From Pseudomonas sp. SCB32 (GTDB taxonomy: Bacteria > Pseudomonadota > Gammaproteobacteria > Pseudomonadales > Pseudomonadaceae), in contig NZ_CP045118.1 of NCBI RefSeq assembly GCF_009189165.1, positions 3,782,001-3,846,000 of the forward strand: DNA of 64,000 nucleotides. Reading direction: 5' to 3'. Below the pieces are notes generated by a model that saw only the letters and a program-made list of their open reading frames with translations, made no database searches and was not told the origin of the DNA. This document shows, piece after piece, positions 47,068 through 56,104 of this stretch (within the stretch, counting starts at the first letter, position 1; each line of letters starts with the position of its first letter). A program made the position numbers and the translations under genes.

Positions 47068-47564
47068 GCCGGCGCCGCACCACTACCTGTAGGAGCGCGC
47101 CATGCGCGCGATCGCGGGCATGGCGCGCTCCTACATAGTTTTCTGGGTGATCCCCCTTCGGGCCAGCGCAAGCGCTGTTCGCGATGGAGCCGCGTCCCGC
47201 GTTCGCGGGGATGACGTGTGCGGAGGATGATGCATAACGCCGTCACTCCCGCGAACGCGGGAGCCTAGAAGACAGTTGCTCCTACAGGGAGCTGGATGCT
47301 GCTCTCGTAGGAGCGGATCTTATCCGCGAGCCGCCGGCAAGGCCGGTGCCCGACGGTTCGCACCCAGCATCGGCATTCACCTGCCACCATCGATTCCGCC
47401 ACGCTGGATTTCGCCGACAAGGTCCGCTCCGGCATTGTTTTCTGGGTGATCCCCCTTCGGGACAGCGCTTGCGCTGAACGCACTTCAGTGCGGCCCGAAG
47501 GGTGAGCGCAGCGAATAGCCCAAAAGACAGCTGCTCCTACGGGCTGGTTCGCCGCAGCGACTGA
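47068..47564. repeat. REP-rich gap of 497 bases
   Basis: 47083-47132 is a near-perfect palindrome (GTAGGAGCGCGCCATGCGCG against CATGGCGCGCTCCTAC). 47310-47430 holds GGAGCGGATCTTATCCGCGA and GACAAGGTCCGCTCC arms. The sequence TTTTCTGGGTGATCCCCCTT, then CGGGCCAGCGC or CGGGACAGCGC, occurs twice, at about 47138 and 47439. No gene is visible. Confidence 0.8.
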
Positions 47565-47873
47565 TCAGGCGCCGAACACCGGTCGGAAGAAGCTCCGCTC
47601 GTAGCTGATGATGCAGCGGGTTTCTTCCGCGTAGCGGAACGCGGCCTGGCAGTCGGGATCGTCCATGGACTGCTGCCGGTAACGTTCGTAGTCAGCCAGG
47701 CTGGGAAACGTGAACATCGCCAGGGCAATGTTGCTGGCGCCTTCGGAGGGCAGGAAATAGCCATGGTGCTGGCCGCCGAAGCGCTCCACCAGGGGAATCC
47801 ACAACCGGCCGTAATGTTCGAATTCCTTGAGCTTGTATGGGTCCAGCACGTAGCGCAGGTAACAGGTGACCAT
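47565..47873 (-). CDS. NIPSNAP-family protein
   Basis: A 102-residue dimeric alpha/beta-barrel protein (CYLRYVLDPYKLKEFEHYGR, WIPLVERFGGQHHGYFLPSE, FTFPSLADYERYRQQS). Bacterial NIPSNAP proteins have no settled function. ATG 47873 fits the conserved start (MVTCYLRY) with a GAGAG-type site upstream; the frame extends to 47930 without support. Confidence 0.82.
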   Translation of the reverse strand: MVTCYLRYVLDPYKLKEFEHYGRLWIPLVERFGGQHHGYFLPSEGASNIALAMFTFPSLADYERYRQQSMDDPDCQAAFRYAEETRCIISYERSFFRPVFGA

Positions 47874-48196
47874 CTCGCCAACTCTCTTCCGGTGAAAGGA
47901 ACAGCCACTGTACAGAGCAAAACCGAGCATCGGTAGGACGACTCAACGTTGTAGGAGCGCGCCATGCGCGCGAATCGCGGGCATGGCCCGCTCCTACAGG
48001 GTGCTCCGAACGGAGCTTCTCCACGTAATCCCGGCGCAGCGCGTAGGGCGCATAACCCGGATCAGGTGATCCACCCTACCGGGGCCGTCCGAGGCGACCT
48101 GCCCTATATCACCCCGCTTGGGTAGACTAGCCGGCCGCGGGGTTAGTCGCCCCATCCCACTGGCGTCGGCGCGAGGCCGGCGCGGAGCGTAACGGA
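47874..48196. repeat. 323-base gap with REP-type palindromes
   Basis: 47952-48000 has GTAGGAGCGCGCCATGCGCG and GGGCATGGCCCGCTCCTAC. 48041-48082 has GTAGGGCGCATAACCCGGAT with CACCCTACC. The upstream region of the mgtC-like gene takes the rest. No gene is visible. Confidence 0.7.
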
Positions 48197-48889
48197 ATGC
48201 ATTTCGAGATCATCCTGGACCTGTTCGCCGCCCTCTGCTTCGGCGCCCTGATCGGCATGGAGCGGCAATGGCGACAGCGCTTCACCGGCGTCGCCACCCA
48301 CGGGCTGGTAGCGCTGGGCGCGGCCACCTTCGCTACCCTGCCCTTCCTCATGGACGCGCAGGACCAAGTGGTGCGCATGTCCGCCCAAGTGGTCACCGGC
48401 ATCGGCTTCCTCGGCGCTGGCGTGATCATGCGCGACGGTCTGAGCGTGCGCGGCCTGAGCACCGCGGCCACGATCTGGTGCACCGGCGCGGTGGGCGTGC
48501 TGGCCGGCAGTGGTTTCTTCCTCGCCGCGCTGTCCGCCACCCTGCTGATCGTCCTCTGCAACCTGACGCTGCCGTCGGTGACCCGCTGGATCCAGCGCCA
48601 CGCCCCCATCGAGCCGAGCAGCGAGCGTTACTACCTGGTCGAGGCGGTGACCGAACCACACCAGGAAGCCCTGGTGCGCTCCACCCTGCTCAATCGCCTG
48701 AGCGCCAACGGCCTGGCCCTGCAACGCCTGGAAAGCCATGCGCGCAAGACCGGCGGCGAGGTGGAAGTTACCGCCCTGGTGCTCGCCGCCAGCGGCAAGG
48801 ACAGCCTCCTGGAGGCCCTGGTCGGCGAACTGGCGCTGGCGCCCTATGTCTCGGCGGCGTGCTGGTCGATCAGCGAAGAGCCGCAGTGA
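48197..48889 (+). CDS. MgtC/SapB-family membrane protein
   Basis: A 230-residue protein with four N-terminal helices (FAALCFGALIGMERQWRQRF, TGIGFLGAGVIM, LSTAATIWCTGAVGVLAGSG and FFLAALSATLLIVL) and a cytoplasmic ACT-like tail (ALVRSTLLNRLSANGLALQRLES). The MgtC signature GIGFLGAGVI is intact. MgtC proteins modulate F-type ATP synthase and survival under low magnesium or in hosts. I see no magnesium-sensing leader. Confidence 0.88.
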   Translation: MHFEIILDLFAALCFGALIGMERQWRQRFTGVATHGLVALGAATFATLPFLMDAQDQVVRMSAQVVTGIGFLGAGVIMRDGLSVRGLSTAATIWCTGAVGVLAGSGFFLAALSATLLIVLCNLTLPSVTRWIQRHAPIEPSSERYYLVEAVTEPHQEALVRSTLLNRLSANGLALQRLESHARKTGGEVEVTALVLAASGKDSLLEALVGELALAPYVSAACWSISEEPQ

Positions 48890-48900
48890 AATCCCGCCCA

Positions 48901-48932
48901 TGAAAAAGGGAGCCAGATGGCTCCCTTTTTCA
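48901..48932. terminator. Bidirectional terminator
   Basis: TGAAAAAGGGAGCC-AGAT-GGCTCCCTTTTTCA is a perfect stem with flanking A and T runs, ending both the mgtC-like gene and the convergent cupin gene. Confidence 0.93.
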
Positions 48933-48942
48933 TGGCTGGAAA

Positions 48943-49287
48943 TCAGGCGAAGACGAAGTACTTGCGCACCGTTTCCACCACTTCCCAGGTGCCCTTCATG
49001 CCCGGCTCGATGACGAACACATCGCCGGCACGCAGGTGGATCGGCTGCTCACCCTCCGGGGTGATGATGCAGTAGCCGTCGAGGAAGTGACAGTACTCCC
49101 ACTTCTCGTAGCTCACCTCGAACTTGCCGGGGGTGCAGATCCAGGTGCCCATGATCTTGCTGCCGTCTTTCGAGAGGTAGGCGTTGAGGTTGACGGTGTG
49201 CGGGTCGCCGCCGATGCGCTTCCACTTGGTGGCGTCCAGCACCGGGGTCGGACAGGTTTCGCGCAGCACGGTAATGAAGTCGGACAT
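48943..49287 (-). CDS. Cupin protein (DUF861-type)
   Basis: A 114-residue cupin. GTWICTPGKFEVSYEKWEYCHFLDGYCIITPEG and LRAGDVFVIEPGMKGTWEVVETVRKYFV match the (S)-ureidoglycine aminohydrolase-like DUF861 group. The role is unknown; homologues are often beside amine catabolic genes. ATG 49287 follows GGAG by five bases. Confidence 0.83.
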   Translation of the reverse strand: MSDFITVLRETCPTPVLDATKWKRIGGDPHTVNLNAYLSKDGSKIMGTWICTPGKFEVSYEKWEYCHFLDGYCIITPEGEQPIHLRAGDVFVIEPGMKGTWEVVETVRKYFVFA

Positions 49288-49446
49288 CTCAGCTCCGGGT
49301 CGATCCAGTGAAGGGCCCGTCACCATAGGTCGGCGCGCCAGGGAAGAGTTGCCTGGGGCCGACCTGCGGTTGTCCGTTGACGGCCTGTCTCAGCCCAGCC
49401 CTCATCGAACCGACTGATCGAGCGGGAATGCGCCCGTCACTGAATG

Positions 49447-49486
49447 CAAAAGCCCCGGCACTCAATCGAGCACCAGGGCTTCTGAC
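49447..49486 (-). terminator. Terminator of the adhesin gene
   Basis: Read on the minus strand, AAGCCCTGG and CCGGGGCTT pair across a 15-base loop and are followed by TTTTGC. It lies about 50 bases beyond the adhesin stop. Confidence 0.65.
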
Positions 49487-49534
49487 CTTACTTCCCTTAC
49501 CCGTCACACAGGCCCGTGCAAGGGGGATGACGCA

Positions 49535-52500
49535 TTACCAGTTGTAACCGACAGAGCCACCCGCGGAGAAGCGACCCTGGGTGTCAGTGCTGCCACCGAG
49601 CTTGGTGGTCCACTTGCCGTCGTTGGACATGTGCGACACACCCACCGATACCGCGGACTGACCGTTGTAGTGGCCGACCCCGACTGCCGTGGTGCTGCCG
49701 CCATTGACGATCGGCTGCGACAGGCTGGCGATGGCGATGGCACCGGCGATACCCGCGCTGAGCTCGTCATCCTGCTTGCTCAGGTCACGCTTGAGGTCGT
49801 TGTAGCGCTCCGCGGACTGGCTGCTCAGGGCCTGCAGTGCGTCATTCACCTGGCCCACGTTGGCAGCATCGGTACGCTCAGTGCCGGCGGCCACATGAGT
49901 GATCTGACGCTCGTTGCCAGCACTGCCTACGGCCACGCTATTGTCGCGCTCAGCAACCGAGTTGGCGCCGATGGCCACCGAGTTCTTGCCCTTGGCCTTG
50001 GCGTTGGAGCCCATCGCGGTGCTGTTCGCACCCGAGGCATGCGCGCCTGCGCCCATGGCCACCGAATCGGTCCCCGAGGCGGTCGGCTTCGGCAGCTTCG
50101 AGGCGTTGTTCACCTGGGAGATATCGCTGACGCTGTCTGCGACCTTGACGATGCGGCTGTCGACATCGTTCACGCGCTTGCCCAGATCGGTAACGGCGCC
50201 ATCCAGTTTCCCGGTCATGCCTTCGACCTTACTGTCGGTGTACGACTTGGACTCGGCCACGGCACCGTCGAGCTGGCGCAGGTTGACCGCATCGGTCGCT
50301 TCCTTGGCATCGGCCACGTTGCTGAGGGTACGGGTTTCACCGGTTGCGGCGTTGCCAACCGATACGGTGCCGGTGGTGGCGTTTGCCTGACCGGAGTACT
50401 TGCCGGTGTAGTTCTCGGCACCGCGACCGTTGTCGCTGGAGCCGCTGCCCAGGGCAATGCTGCCATCGGCGGAGGCTTGAGCATCGGCGCCCATGGCGAT
50501 GGCACCTGCACCGCTCGCCTTGGCATTGCCGCCCGCGGCGATGGAGTCGGCACCGCTGGCAACCGAGTCATCCTTGGCCGAGGCCGTGTGGAAGTACTTG
50601 ATGCCGCCGCCGTTGGCGATGTTCATCACGCTGCCTTCCAGGTTGCTGACGCGCCCATCGATGACGGCAACCTTGTTGTTGGTCTCGAACAGCTGGCCAC
50701 CGTTGACGGCGTCCTTGCTATCGGCCGCCACGGCACCGTCGGCGACGTTGATCAGCTTGCGTGCGCCAGCGGTGCCGGCGAAGTCCACGGCTGCACCATC
50801 GGTGCCCTTGCCCACGGTCAGGTTTTCACCGGCGGCGGTCTGTTGCACCAGGCCGATGGTGCCGCTGTTGAGGTTATTGGTGATGGTGGCGATGTCACCT
50901 TCGACATTGGTCACGCGGCCATCCAGATGGGTGATCGACGCAGTGTTGCCGGCAATGTCAGCGGTGTTCTGAATGGTACGGGCATCGAGGTTGCCGATGC
51001 TGCCTTCATTGTTGGTCACGCGGACATCGAGGCTACTGATATCGCCCTCGTTGGTCGTCACGCGCTGGTCCAGCGACGAGATGTTCAGGGTGTTCTGAAC
51101 CACTTGCTCGTTGGTGGTGAACAGCTGGCCACCGTTGACGGCATCCTTGCTGTCCTTGGCCACGGCGCCATCAGCGACGTTGATCAGCTTGCGAGCACCC
51201 GCGGTGCCAGCGAAGTCCACGGCTGCGCCGTCGGTGTCCTTGCCCACAGTCAGGTTTTCGCCAGCAGCGGACTGCTGAACCAGGCCGATGGTGCCGCTGT
51301 TCAGGTTGCTGGTGATGGTGGAGATATCACCTTCGACGGTGGTCATGCGGCCGTCCAGGCCGGTAATCGACGTGGTGTTGTCGTAAACGCGGCTGTCGAT
51401 GTTGCTGATCGCGTCGCCCATGTTGTTGATGGTGCTGGTGGAGCCATCCGCGTTGGTCACGGTGTAGCTCGGTGCCGAGATGGAACCGTCGGCATTGACT
51501 ACCGAGCCGCCACCCATGGCGTTGGCGACCGACTGGCTCACGCCGAACAGCTGGCCACCGTTGACGGCATCCTTGCTGTCCTTGGCCACGGCGCCATCAG
51601 CGACGTTGATCAGCTTGCGAGCACCCGCGGTGCCGGCGAAGTCCACGGCTGCGCCGTCGGTGTCCTTGCCCACAGTCAGGTTTTCGCCAGCAGCGGACTG
51701 CTGAACCAGGCCGATGGTGCCGCTGTTCAGGTTGCTGGTGATGGTGGAGATATCACCTTCGACGGTGGTCACGCGGCCATCCAGGTTGGTGATCGAGGTG
51801 GCGTTGCTGGCGATGTCAGCGGTGTTCTGAGCGGTACGGGCATCGAGGTTGCTGATATCGCCCTCGTTGGTCGTCACACGCTGGTCCAGCGACGAGATGT
51901 TGGTGGTGTTCTGCGCTACCTGCTCATTGGTCGCGAACAGTTGCGAACCGTTAACGGCATCGGAGCTGGCCGCACTCAGGTCGCCTGCGGCAACCTTGGA
52001 GATTTTCTGGGATTGCCCGGAACCATGGCTGGCGTCATACGCGCCAGTCGCAGCGTTCCACTGCAGAGCGTTCTGCTGAAGAGCGCCGATCTGGCCAGTA
52101 TGGGTCGCTACAGTGCCTTCAGCCGCGGTCATGCGACCATCCAGGGTGTTGATGCTGTTGGTGTTTTCAGTGGTCTGCTGATTGGTAGCGAACAGTTGCG
52201 AGCCGTTGGTGGCATCGGTGCTGGTCGCCGACAACTGGCCGGCCGCCACGTTCTGCACGCGGCGCTCGGCACCGACGGAACCCATGCTCACCACGCCGAC
52301 CGGAGCAGCACCGGCGAAGGTGTAAGTGCGCCCACCCACAGTGGCGCTGTCGTAGCGGCCAATACCGGCAGTGGTGGCGCCTGCGGCGGAAATCATGGAT
52401 GAGTTACTGCCCAGCGCCACCGAGTTGCTGACGGTGTTGACGATGTTATTGCCCAGGGCGAACACATCGGTCTGGCCGGCGGCAACCGAGCCATTGCTGC

Positions 52501-53689
52501 CGATCACGGCACTGTTGTTGGCTTGAATGACGTTGGTATTGCCGAAGGCGAAGCTGCCACTACCGGAAATGTTGTTGTCGTTACCCACGCTGTAGCTGTT
52601 GTTGCCGGTGATGATGGTCGGGTCGCCGAAGGCACCCGAACCGCTGCCGGAAACCTGGTTACCGGTACCCACGCTCAGGGAATTCACACCCGACGCCACC
52701 GAGCCGTTACCGATGGCAATACCGTTGTTGGCCGAAACCTTCGAGCCATTACCGATGGCGACACCGTTGGTCCCCGTGCCGGTAGTGGCAGCCCGAACAC
52801 CCAGCGCCAGGCTGTTGTTCGCCGCACTGGAAGCGCCAGTGCCAATACTCACGGCATCGGCACCCGCCGCATTGGTGGCCTGGTTAAGGTAAGTCGCATC
52901 GCCAACCGTGTTGCCCGCGCTGGACAGCTGGCTGGAAGTACCGATGGCGATGGAGCGCAGGCCGCTGGCGGTTGCCGACTGGCCCAGACCGATAGCACCA
53001 GTACCGGTCGCCGTCGCGACAAAGCCCTGGGCGATGCTGTAGTTACCGTTGGCCAGCGCTTCACGACCCGTTGCAATGGCACCCAGGCCATTGGCCAGGG
53101 CGTTGCCACCCAGGGCGAGCGAGAAATTGCGCAGCGCCTGGGAATGGGCACCGATGGCGACGCCGGTCTCCCCCACTACCGTTGCGCTGTCGCCGACAGC
53201 CACGCCGCCGCCACGACCGCCAGCGGTATAGCCGTCCAGCTTGAAGATTTTGTCGTCCGCGTCATTGGTCTTGGTCGAGGCATACGCACCAAGCGACACG
53301 TAAGAGCCCAGGGCATACTGGTTATCCCACGCCTTGGTCGGGGCATAGGAGCTGGTGCGGTACGCATACTGGTAGTAGTCGGTGTAGACGCTGTCATAGG
53401 TACCGCCACCCGCCTTGTATGCAGGACCTGCGTTGGCCGCTTCCATGCCAGCCATGCTCAGCAGTACGGCCGACAGCGAACCAACCATACCAGCCAGCAG
53501 GGCCCGGATGCTGCCGAGCAAAGCGAAACCAGCATCTTTCAGACTGCCCCACTGATTACTGGCGTTGGCTACCTGACCCGAACAGCTACGATCGCTCCCA
53601 CAGCCTTTGCCACGCGTTGTAGCGAGCTCGGAAGCCACCACCCAGCTCTGATGGACCGCGCTCCAAACTACTCGATAGACCTTGTTCAT
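49535..53689 (-). CDS. Trimeric autotransporter adhesin (YadA/Hia type)
   Basis: A 1384-residue surface fibre. The start MNKVYRVVWSAVHQSWVVAS is the extended signal-peptide region of large type V secreted proteins, followed by a hydrophobic core ending AANA. Head repeats (AIGLGQSATASGLRSIAIGT, NSVALGSN and similar, Hep_Hag type) cover about residues 160-510. A coiled-coil stalk with NGSQLFATNQQ necks comes next. The C-terminal YadA anchor is LSAGIAGAIAIASLSQPIVN with VGVGHYNGQSAVSVGVSHMS, ending VGYNW. Three copies of a block containing LTVGKDTDGAAVDFAGTAGA, then RKLINVADGAVA, interrupt the stalk. ATG 53689 is chosen for the ESPR; the frame upstream to 54154 lacks gene character. It mediates adhesion or aggregation. 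Confidence 0.93.
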   Translation of the reverse strand: MNKVYRVVWSAVHQSWVVASELATTRGKGCGSDRSCSGQVANASNQWGSLKDAGFALLGSIRALLAGMVGSLSAVLLSMAGMEAANAGPAYKAGGGTYDSVYTDYYQYAYRTSSYAPTKAWDNQYALGSYVSLGAYASTKTNDADDKIFKLDGYTAGGRGGGVAVGDSATVVGETGVAIGAHSQALRNFSLALGGNALANGLGAIATGREALANGNYSIAQGFVATATGTGAIGLGQSATASGLRSIAIGTSSQLSSAGNTVGDATYLNQATNAAGADAVSIGTGASSAANNSLALGVRAATTGTGTNGVAIGNGSKVSANNGIAIGNGSVASGVNSLSVGTGNQVSGSGSGAFGDPTIITGNNSYSVGNDNNISGSGSFAFGNTNVIQANNSAVIGSNGSVAAGQTDVFALGNNIVNTVSNSVALGSNSSMISAAGATTAGIGRYDSATVGGRTYTFAGAAPVGVVSMGSVGAERRVQNVAAGQLSATSTDATNGSQLFATNQQTTENTNSINTLDGRMTAAEGTVATHTGQIGALQQNALQWNAATGAYDASHGSGQSQKISKVAAGDLSAASSDAVNGSQLFATNEQVAQNTTNISSLDQRVTTNEGDISNLDARTAQNTADIASNATSITNLDGRVTTVEGDISTITSNLNSGTIGLVQQSAAGENLTVGKDTDGAAVDFAGTAGARKLINVADGAVAKDSKDAVNGGQLFGVSQSVANAMGGGSVVNADGSISAPSYTVTNADGSTSTINNMGDAISNIDSRVYDNTTSITGLDGRMTTVEGDISTITSNLNSGTIGLVQQSAAGENLTVGKDTDGAAVDFAGTAGARKLINVADGAVAKDSKDAVNGGQLFTTNEQVVQNTLNISSLDQRVTTNEGDISSLDVRVTNNEGSIGNLDARTIQNTADIAGNTASITHLDGRVTNVEGDIATITNNLNSGTIGLVQQTAAGENLTVGKGTDGAAVDFAGTAGARKLINVADGAVAADSKDAVNGGQLFETNNKVAVIDGRVSNLEGSVMNIANGGGIKYFHTASAKDDSVASGADSIAAGGNAKASGAGAIAMGADAQASADGSIALGSGSSDNGRGAENYTGKYSGQANATTGTVSVGNAATGETRTLSNVADAKEATDAVNLRQLDGAVAESKSYTDSKVEGMTGKLDGAVTDLGKRVNDVDSRIVKVADSVSDISQVNNASKLPKPTASGTDSVAMGAGAHASGANSTAMGSNAKAKGKNSVAIGANSVAERDNSVAVGSAGNERQITHVAAGTERTDAANVGQVNDALQALSSQSAERYNDLKRDLSKQDDELSAGIAGAIAIASLSQPIVNGGSTTAVGVGHYNGQSAVSVGVSHMSNDGKWTTKLGGSTDTQGRFSAGGSVGYNW
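50687..50875 (-). repeat. Adhesin internal repeat, copy most C-terminal
   Basis: Encodes LVQQTAAGENLTVGKGTDGA, then AVDFAGTAGARKLINVADGA, VAADSKDAVNGGQLF. It is diverged from the other two copies. Confidence 0.85.
51119..51358 (-). repeat. Adhesin internal repeat, middle copy
   Basis: About 240 bases, differing from the copy at 51545-51784 at only about three positions counted by eye. It encodes TTVEGDISTITSNLNSGTIG through DSKDAVNGGQLF. Confidence 0.9.
51545..51784 (-). repeat. Adhesin internal repeat, N-terminal copy
   Basis: Almost identical to 51119-51358 and offset by 426 bases, a multiple of three, so a crossover between copies removes or adds exactly 142 residues in frame. Confidence 0.9.
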
Positions 53690-54070
53690 GATTCTCTCTT
53701 CCCGAAATTGGGTTGCTTTGGAAATTGCCGATGGGTATTCGCGTTGTCCGGTGATCGGTGCCACGCGAAACATGTGGGGCCATCGTAAAAATCCAGGCAG
53801 AACGAGAGACCCAGCAGATCCTGATGCGCCTGTAGTACAAATCCTTATCCTGAGAAATCTCTTACAGCGCACTATCCAATGCGACGCAGCAGAGCCACGC
53901 AGACGGGCTGCCGAACCGGCAGAATCCGCTGCTGAGACGCGCGAGCAGGCACAGGACCTGTCGAATCGACTGACAGCACCGAAGCCGCAGTAGTAATCAA
54001 CCGGGAAGAAGAAGGCTCTTGCGTATGAGGGGGCTGGGCAGTAGCGCATTGGCAAAGCGCCGGGGCCGAT

Positions 54071-54228
54071 AGAACCCAGCCAATGGCGTCGGCAAACTCC
54101 GCCGCCAGGGAGCCGATGTCCTGGATTGCTTGACTGCAGGATCTGCGTATTCAACGGCAGGGACGACGTATGTCGTCACCACCGACGCAGGACGCCGCAT
54201 TGCGCGGCTGAAGGCCATCAAGCACTGA
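54071..54228 (+). pseudogene. Possible C-terminal fragment of a winged-helix protein
   Basis: After a TAG near 54068 the frame reads NPANGVGKLRRQGADVLDCL and ends TYVVTTDAGRRIARLKAIKH before TGA 54226. This looks like the recognition helix and wing of a small phage-type winged HTH protein, without a start. It could be a relic; similarity is by impression only. Confidence 0.3.
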
Positions 54229-54397
54229 CGCTATCGTCCAGGCTGTACCAGAGTCCCCGGTCACAGACCCGATAGCCGAAGGGGCTTTGGTTGTAGGCGC
54301 GAGCGTACCCAGATCTGCATCCATTCATACGGGATGACGGGGCTGGTGACTAATCGAAACCAGCCCTCTCCATCGAGCAGTCGGCGTTGTGCGGCGC
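54200..54397 (-). pseudogene. Possible frameshifted small gene downstream of the lipoprotein
   Basis: On the minus strand one frame reads AQRRLLDGEGWFRLVTSP and VIPYEWMQIWVR. A second frame, joined near 54315, reads RAYNQSPFGYRVCDRGLWYS and LDDSVSA before a stop. Both halves look protein-like and abut, suggesting a broken small gene. I do not recognise the protein. Confidence 0.3.
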
Positions 54398-55273
54398 CTA
54401 TTGAGCAGCTGCAGGCTTTCCGACCTGCACAAGGTTGGCGACCTGGAGACGGTAGTCCATCCCCAGCAACATTCCCCGGCCGTACCAGGGCTGACCGTAG
54501 TGCAGGAGCGTCAGCCCATCGCTGGTCGATGCGTCGTAGCGCGTGCCGGAGTTGGTGGTGAAGGTGAGCCGGTTGTGCTCAAGGCGCTCCAGGCGGTACT
54601 GGGTATCCTGCGCCTGCATCTGCTGCTTCAGCCTCGCCAGGTAGCCGGGTGCCAGTTCACGGAAGATCGCCTGGGCCTGCTGCCGGTATTCAGGCTCGGT
54701 CAAGCCCGGCGTAGCCGACAGCCGTGTGGCGATGATCGCGAAAGTATCGGCATCAGCCCGCGCCTGGCCCAGCTTGAGCGAGAGCAGGCGGCCCAGGACG
54801 GCCTGGTCGATCACCCGCGCGGGCTCGCCCCCCGCCTTCTTGTCGCCGCTTGCATTGCCGGGAGGCTGGCTACGCATCACATCGTCAGGGTTCAGCGGAG
54901 TCAACGCCGCACTGGCCTGGGCGGCAGCACAGGCTTCGGCCTGCGCCGCTCGGTCGCCGTTGACCAGCAAGGCCGTCGCATCGGCGCTCTTGAGCGGCAG
55001 CCGGGCGGCATCGATACCGTACTGGGCCAACTGCGCCGCGCTCTGCTGCGGGGTCATCTGCCCCTGGGCCAGCAGGCAAAGGTGATTGACCAGCACGGGA
55101 ATGCGCTTGCCATTGAAGGTGGGATACAGCGCGCGCACCGCCTCCTGAATCACCGGCAGCGCTGGCACGCTGACCCGCTCGGCCGATGTGGCCGCCCCGC
55201 CGGAGGGCCCTTGCGGGCCACAGGCCGCCAGTGAAAGAAGCAGCGCCGGGAGTGCGAGGAGCTTGTAGTTCAT
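54398..55273 (-). CDS. Hypothetical lipoprotein
   Basis: A 291-residue secreted lipoprotein. MNYKLLALPALLLSLAAC is a signal peptide with lipobox LAAC. The mature part is Ala/Gln-rich with cysteines in NHLCLLAQGQ and EACAAAQ, and a conserved-looking end (TLLHYGQPWYGRGMLLGMDY). I do not recognise a domain. It probably sits in the inner or outer membrane facing the periplasm, and is divergent from fosA. Confidence 0.65.
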   Translation of the reverse strand: MNYKLLALPALLLSLAACGPQGPSGGAATSAERVSVPALPVIQEAVRALYPTFNGKRIPVLVNHLCLLAQGQMTPQQSAAQLAQYGIDAARLPLKSADATALLVNGDRAAQAEACAAAQASAALTPLNPDDVMRSQPPGNASGDKKAGGEPARVIDQAVLGRLLSLKLGQARADADTFAIIATRLSATPGLTEPEYRQQAQAIFRELAPGYLARLKQQMQAQDTQYRLERLEHNRLTFTTNSGTRYDASTSDGLTLLHYGQPWYGRGMLLGMDYRLQVANLVQVGKPAAAQ

Positions 55274-55610
55274 AGGACCACCAGAAGGGAAAGGAATCGG
55301 TGCCGACGCACAGTCCGCCGGCGGATACGGCGGCGATTCTAGAAATCCATCCGGTAGGGAGCGGCCCTCGAAATCTCATGAGCACGTAGGAAATTTCTTG
55401 TTGCTTCCACGCGAATGTACACACGAGAGTCAGGGACGTAGGGCGAATGATGTTCGACGTTATCCGCCGATTAGCCTGGCGCTCAGGGCGCGTCAGGCTT
55501 GACCGCCGAAGCTGCCGACAGATGCGGGTGACACGGCGTACAACCGTGAACGGATGTACGCCCTACGACCTGCTAACCTCAGCCGACCACGCCTCCTTGG
55601 ACATCACGTC
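55274..55610. other. 337-base gap between divergent genes
   Basis: It holds the promoters of the lipoprotein and fosA. A palindrome-like GTAGGGCGAATGATG with ATGTACGCCCTACG near 55440-55568 is a relative of the dispersed GTAGGGCG repeats. No gene is seen. Confidence 0.5.
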
Positions 55611-56021
55611 ATGCTGTTGGGTCTGAACCACCTCACACTGGCTGTAACCGACCTTTCCCGCAGCATCGCCTTCTACCAGTCCCTGCCCGGCTCGAAGCTG
55701 AAAGCGAGATGGGCAACCGGCGCCTACCTGGCGCTGGGCGAACTCTGGCTGTGCCTTTCGCTGGACGAGAAGCGGCAGAAGGAAAGGCAACCGGACAACA
55801 CGCACTACGCCATCTCTGTCGCCCAGGACGATTTCGCGGTCACCTGCGCGCAACTGCGTTCGCTGGGCATCGTCGAGTGGAAAGCGAATGTCAGCGAAGG
55901 CGACTCGTTCTACTTCCTCGACCCTGACGGACACAGGCTGGAGCTGCATGTGGGCAGCTTGGCGTCACGGCTGGAGAAGTGCAGGCTTGAGCCCTATCGG
56001 GATATGGAATTCTTCGACTGA
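55611..56021 (+). CDS. fosA: Fosfomycin glutathione transferase
   Basis: A 136-residue vicinal-oxygen-chelate metalloenzyme that adds glutathione to fosfomycin. [20 protein letters not shown] holds the first metal histidine, NTHYAISV the second and [12 protein letters not shown] the glutamate; [16 protein letters not shown] matches chromosomal Pseudomonas FosA. ATG 55611 gives the usual family length; the upstream frame to 55554 adds unrelated residues. It is the chromosomal type, with no mobile element near. Confidence 0.94.
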   Translation: MLLGLNHLTLAVTDLSRSIAFYQSLPGSKLKARWATGAYLALGELWLCLSLDEKRQKERQPDNTHYAISVAQDDFAVTCAQLRSLGIVEWKANVSEGDSFYFLDPDGHRLELHVGSLASRLEKCRLEPYRDMEFFD

Positions 56022-56035
56022 TGCGAGCGCCTCGC

Positions 56036-56104
56036 GGACAAGGTCCGCTCCTACGCGAGCAGCATGCAACTCACCTGTAGGAGCGGGCCATGCCCGCGAT
56101 GCGT
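56036..56104. repeat. REP-type palindrome remnants
   Basis: GCGGACAAGGTCCGCTCCTAC followed by GTAGGAGCGGGCCATGCCCG. Two unlike arms lie between fosA and the convergent Bro-N gene. Confidence 0.7.

Larger units (their letters stand above)
53690..54397. other. 708-base gap with possible gene remnants
   Basis: 53690-54000 is the upstream region of the adhesin, with no clear gene. 54071-54228 (plus) and 54200-54397 (minus) carry fragments that read like protein and are listed separately. No REP element or strong terminator is seen. Confidence 0.5.

Noticed and set aside
49631-52402. Plus-strand open frame of 923 codons antisense to the adhesin
   Set aside because: It mirrors the repeats of the adhesin and has no start signal or recognisable domain.
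53690-54154. N-terminal extension of the adhesin frame
   Set aside because: The true start is marked by the extended signal-peptide region at 53689; the extension reads as noncoding and would bury the signal peptide.
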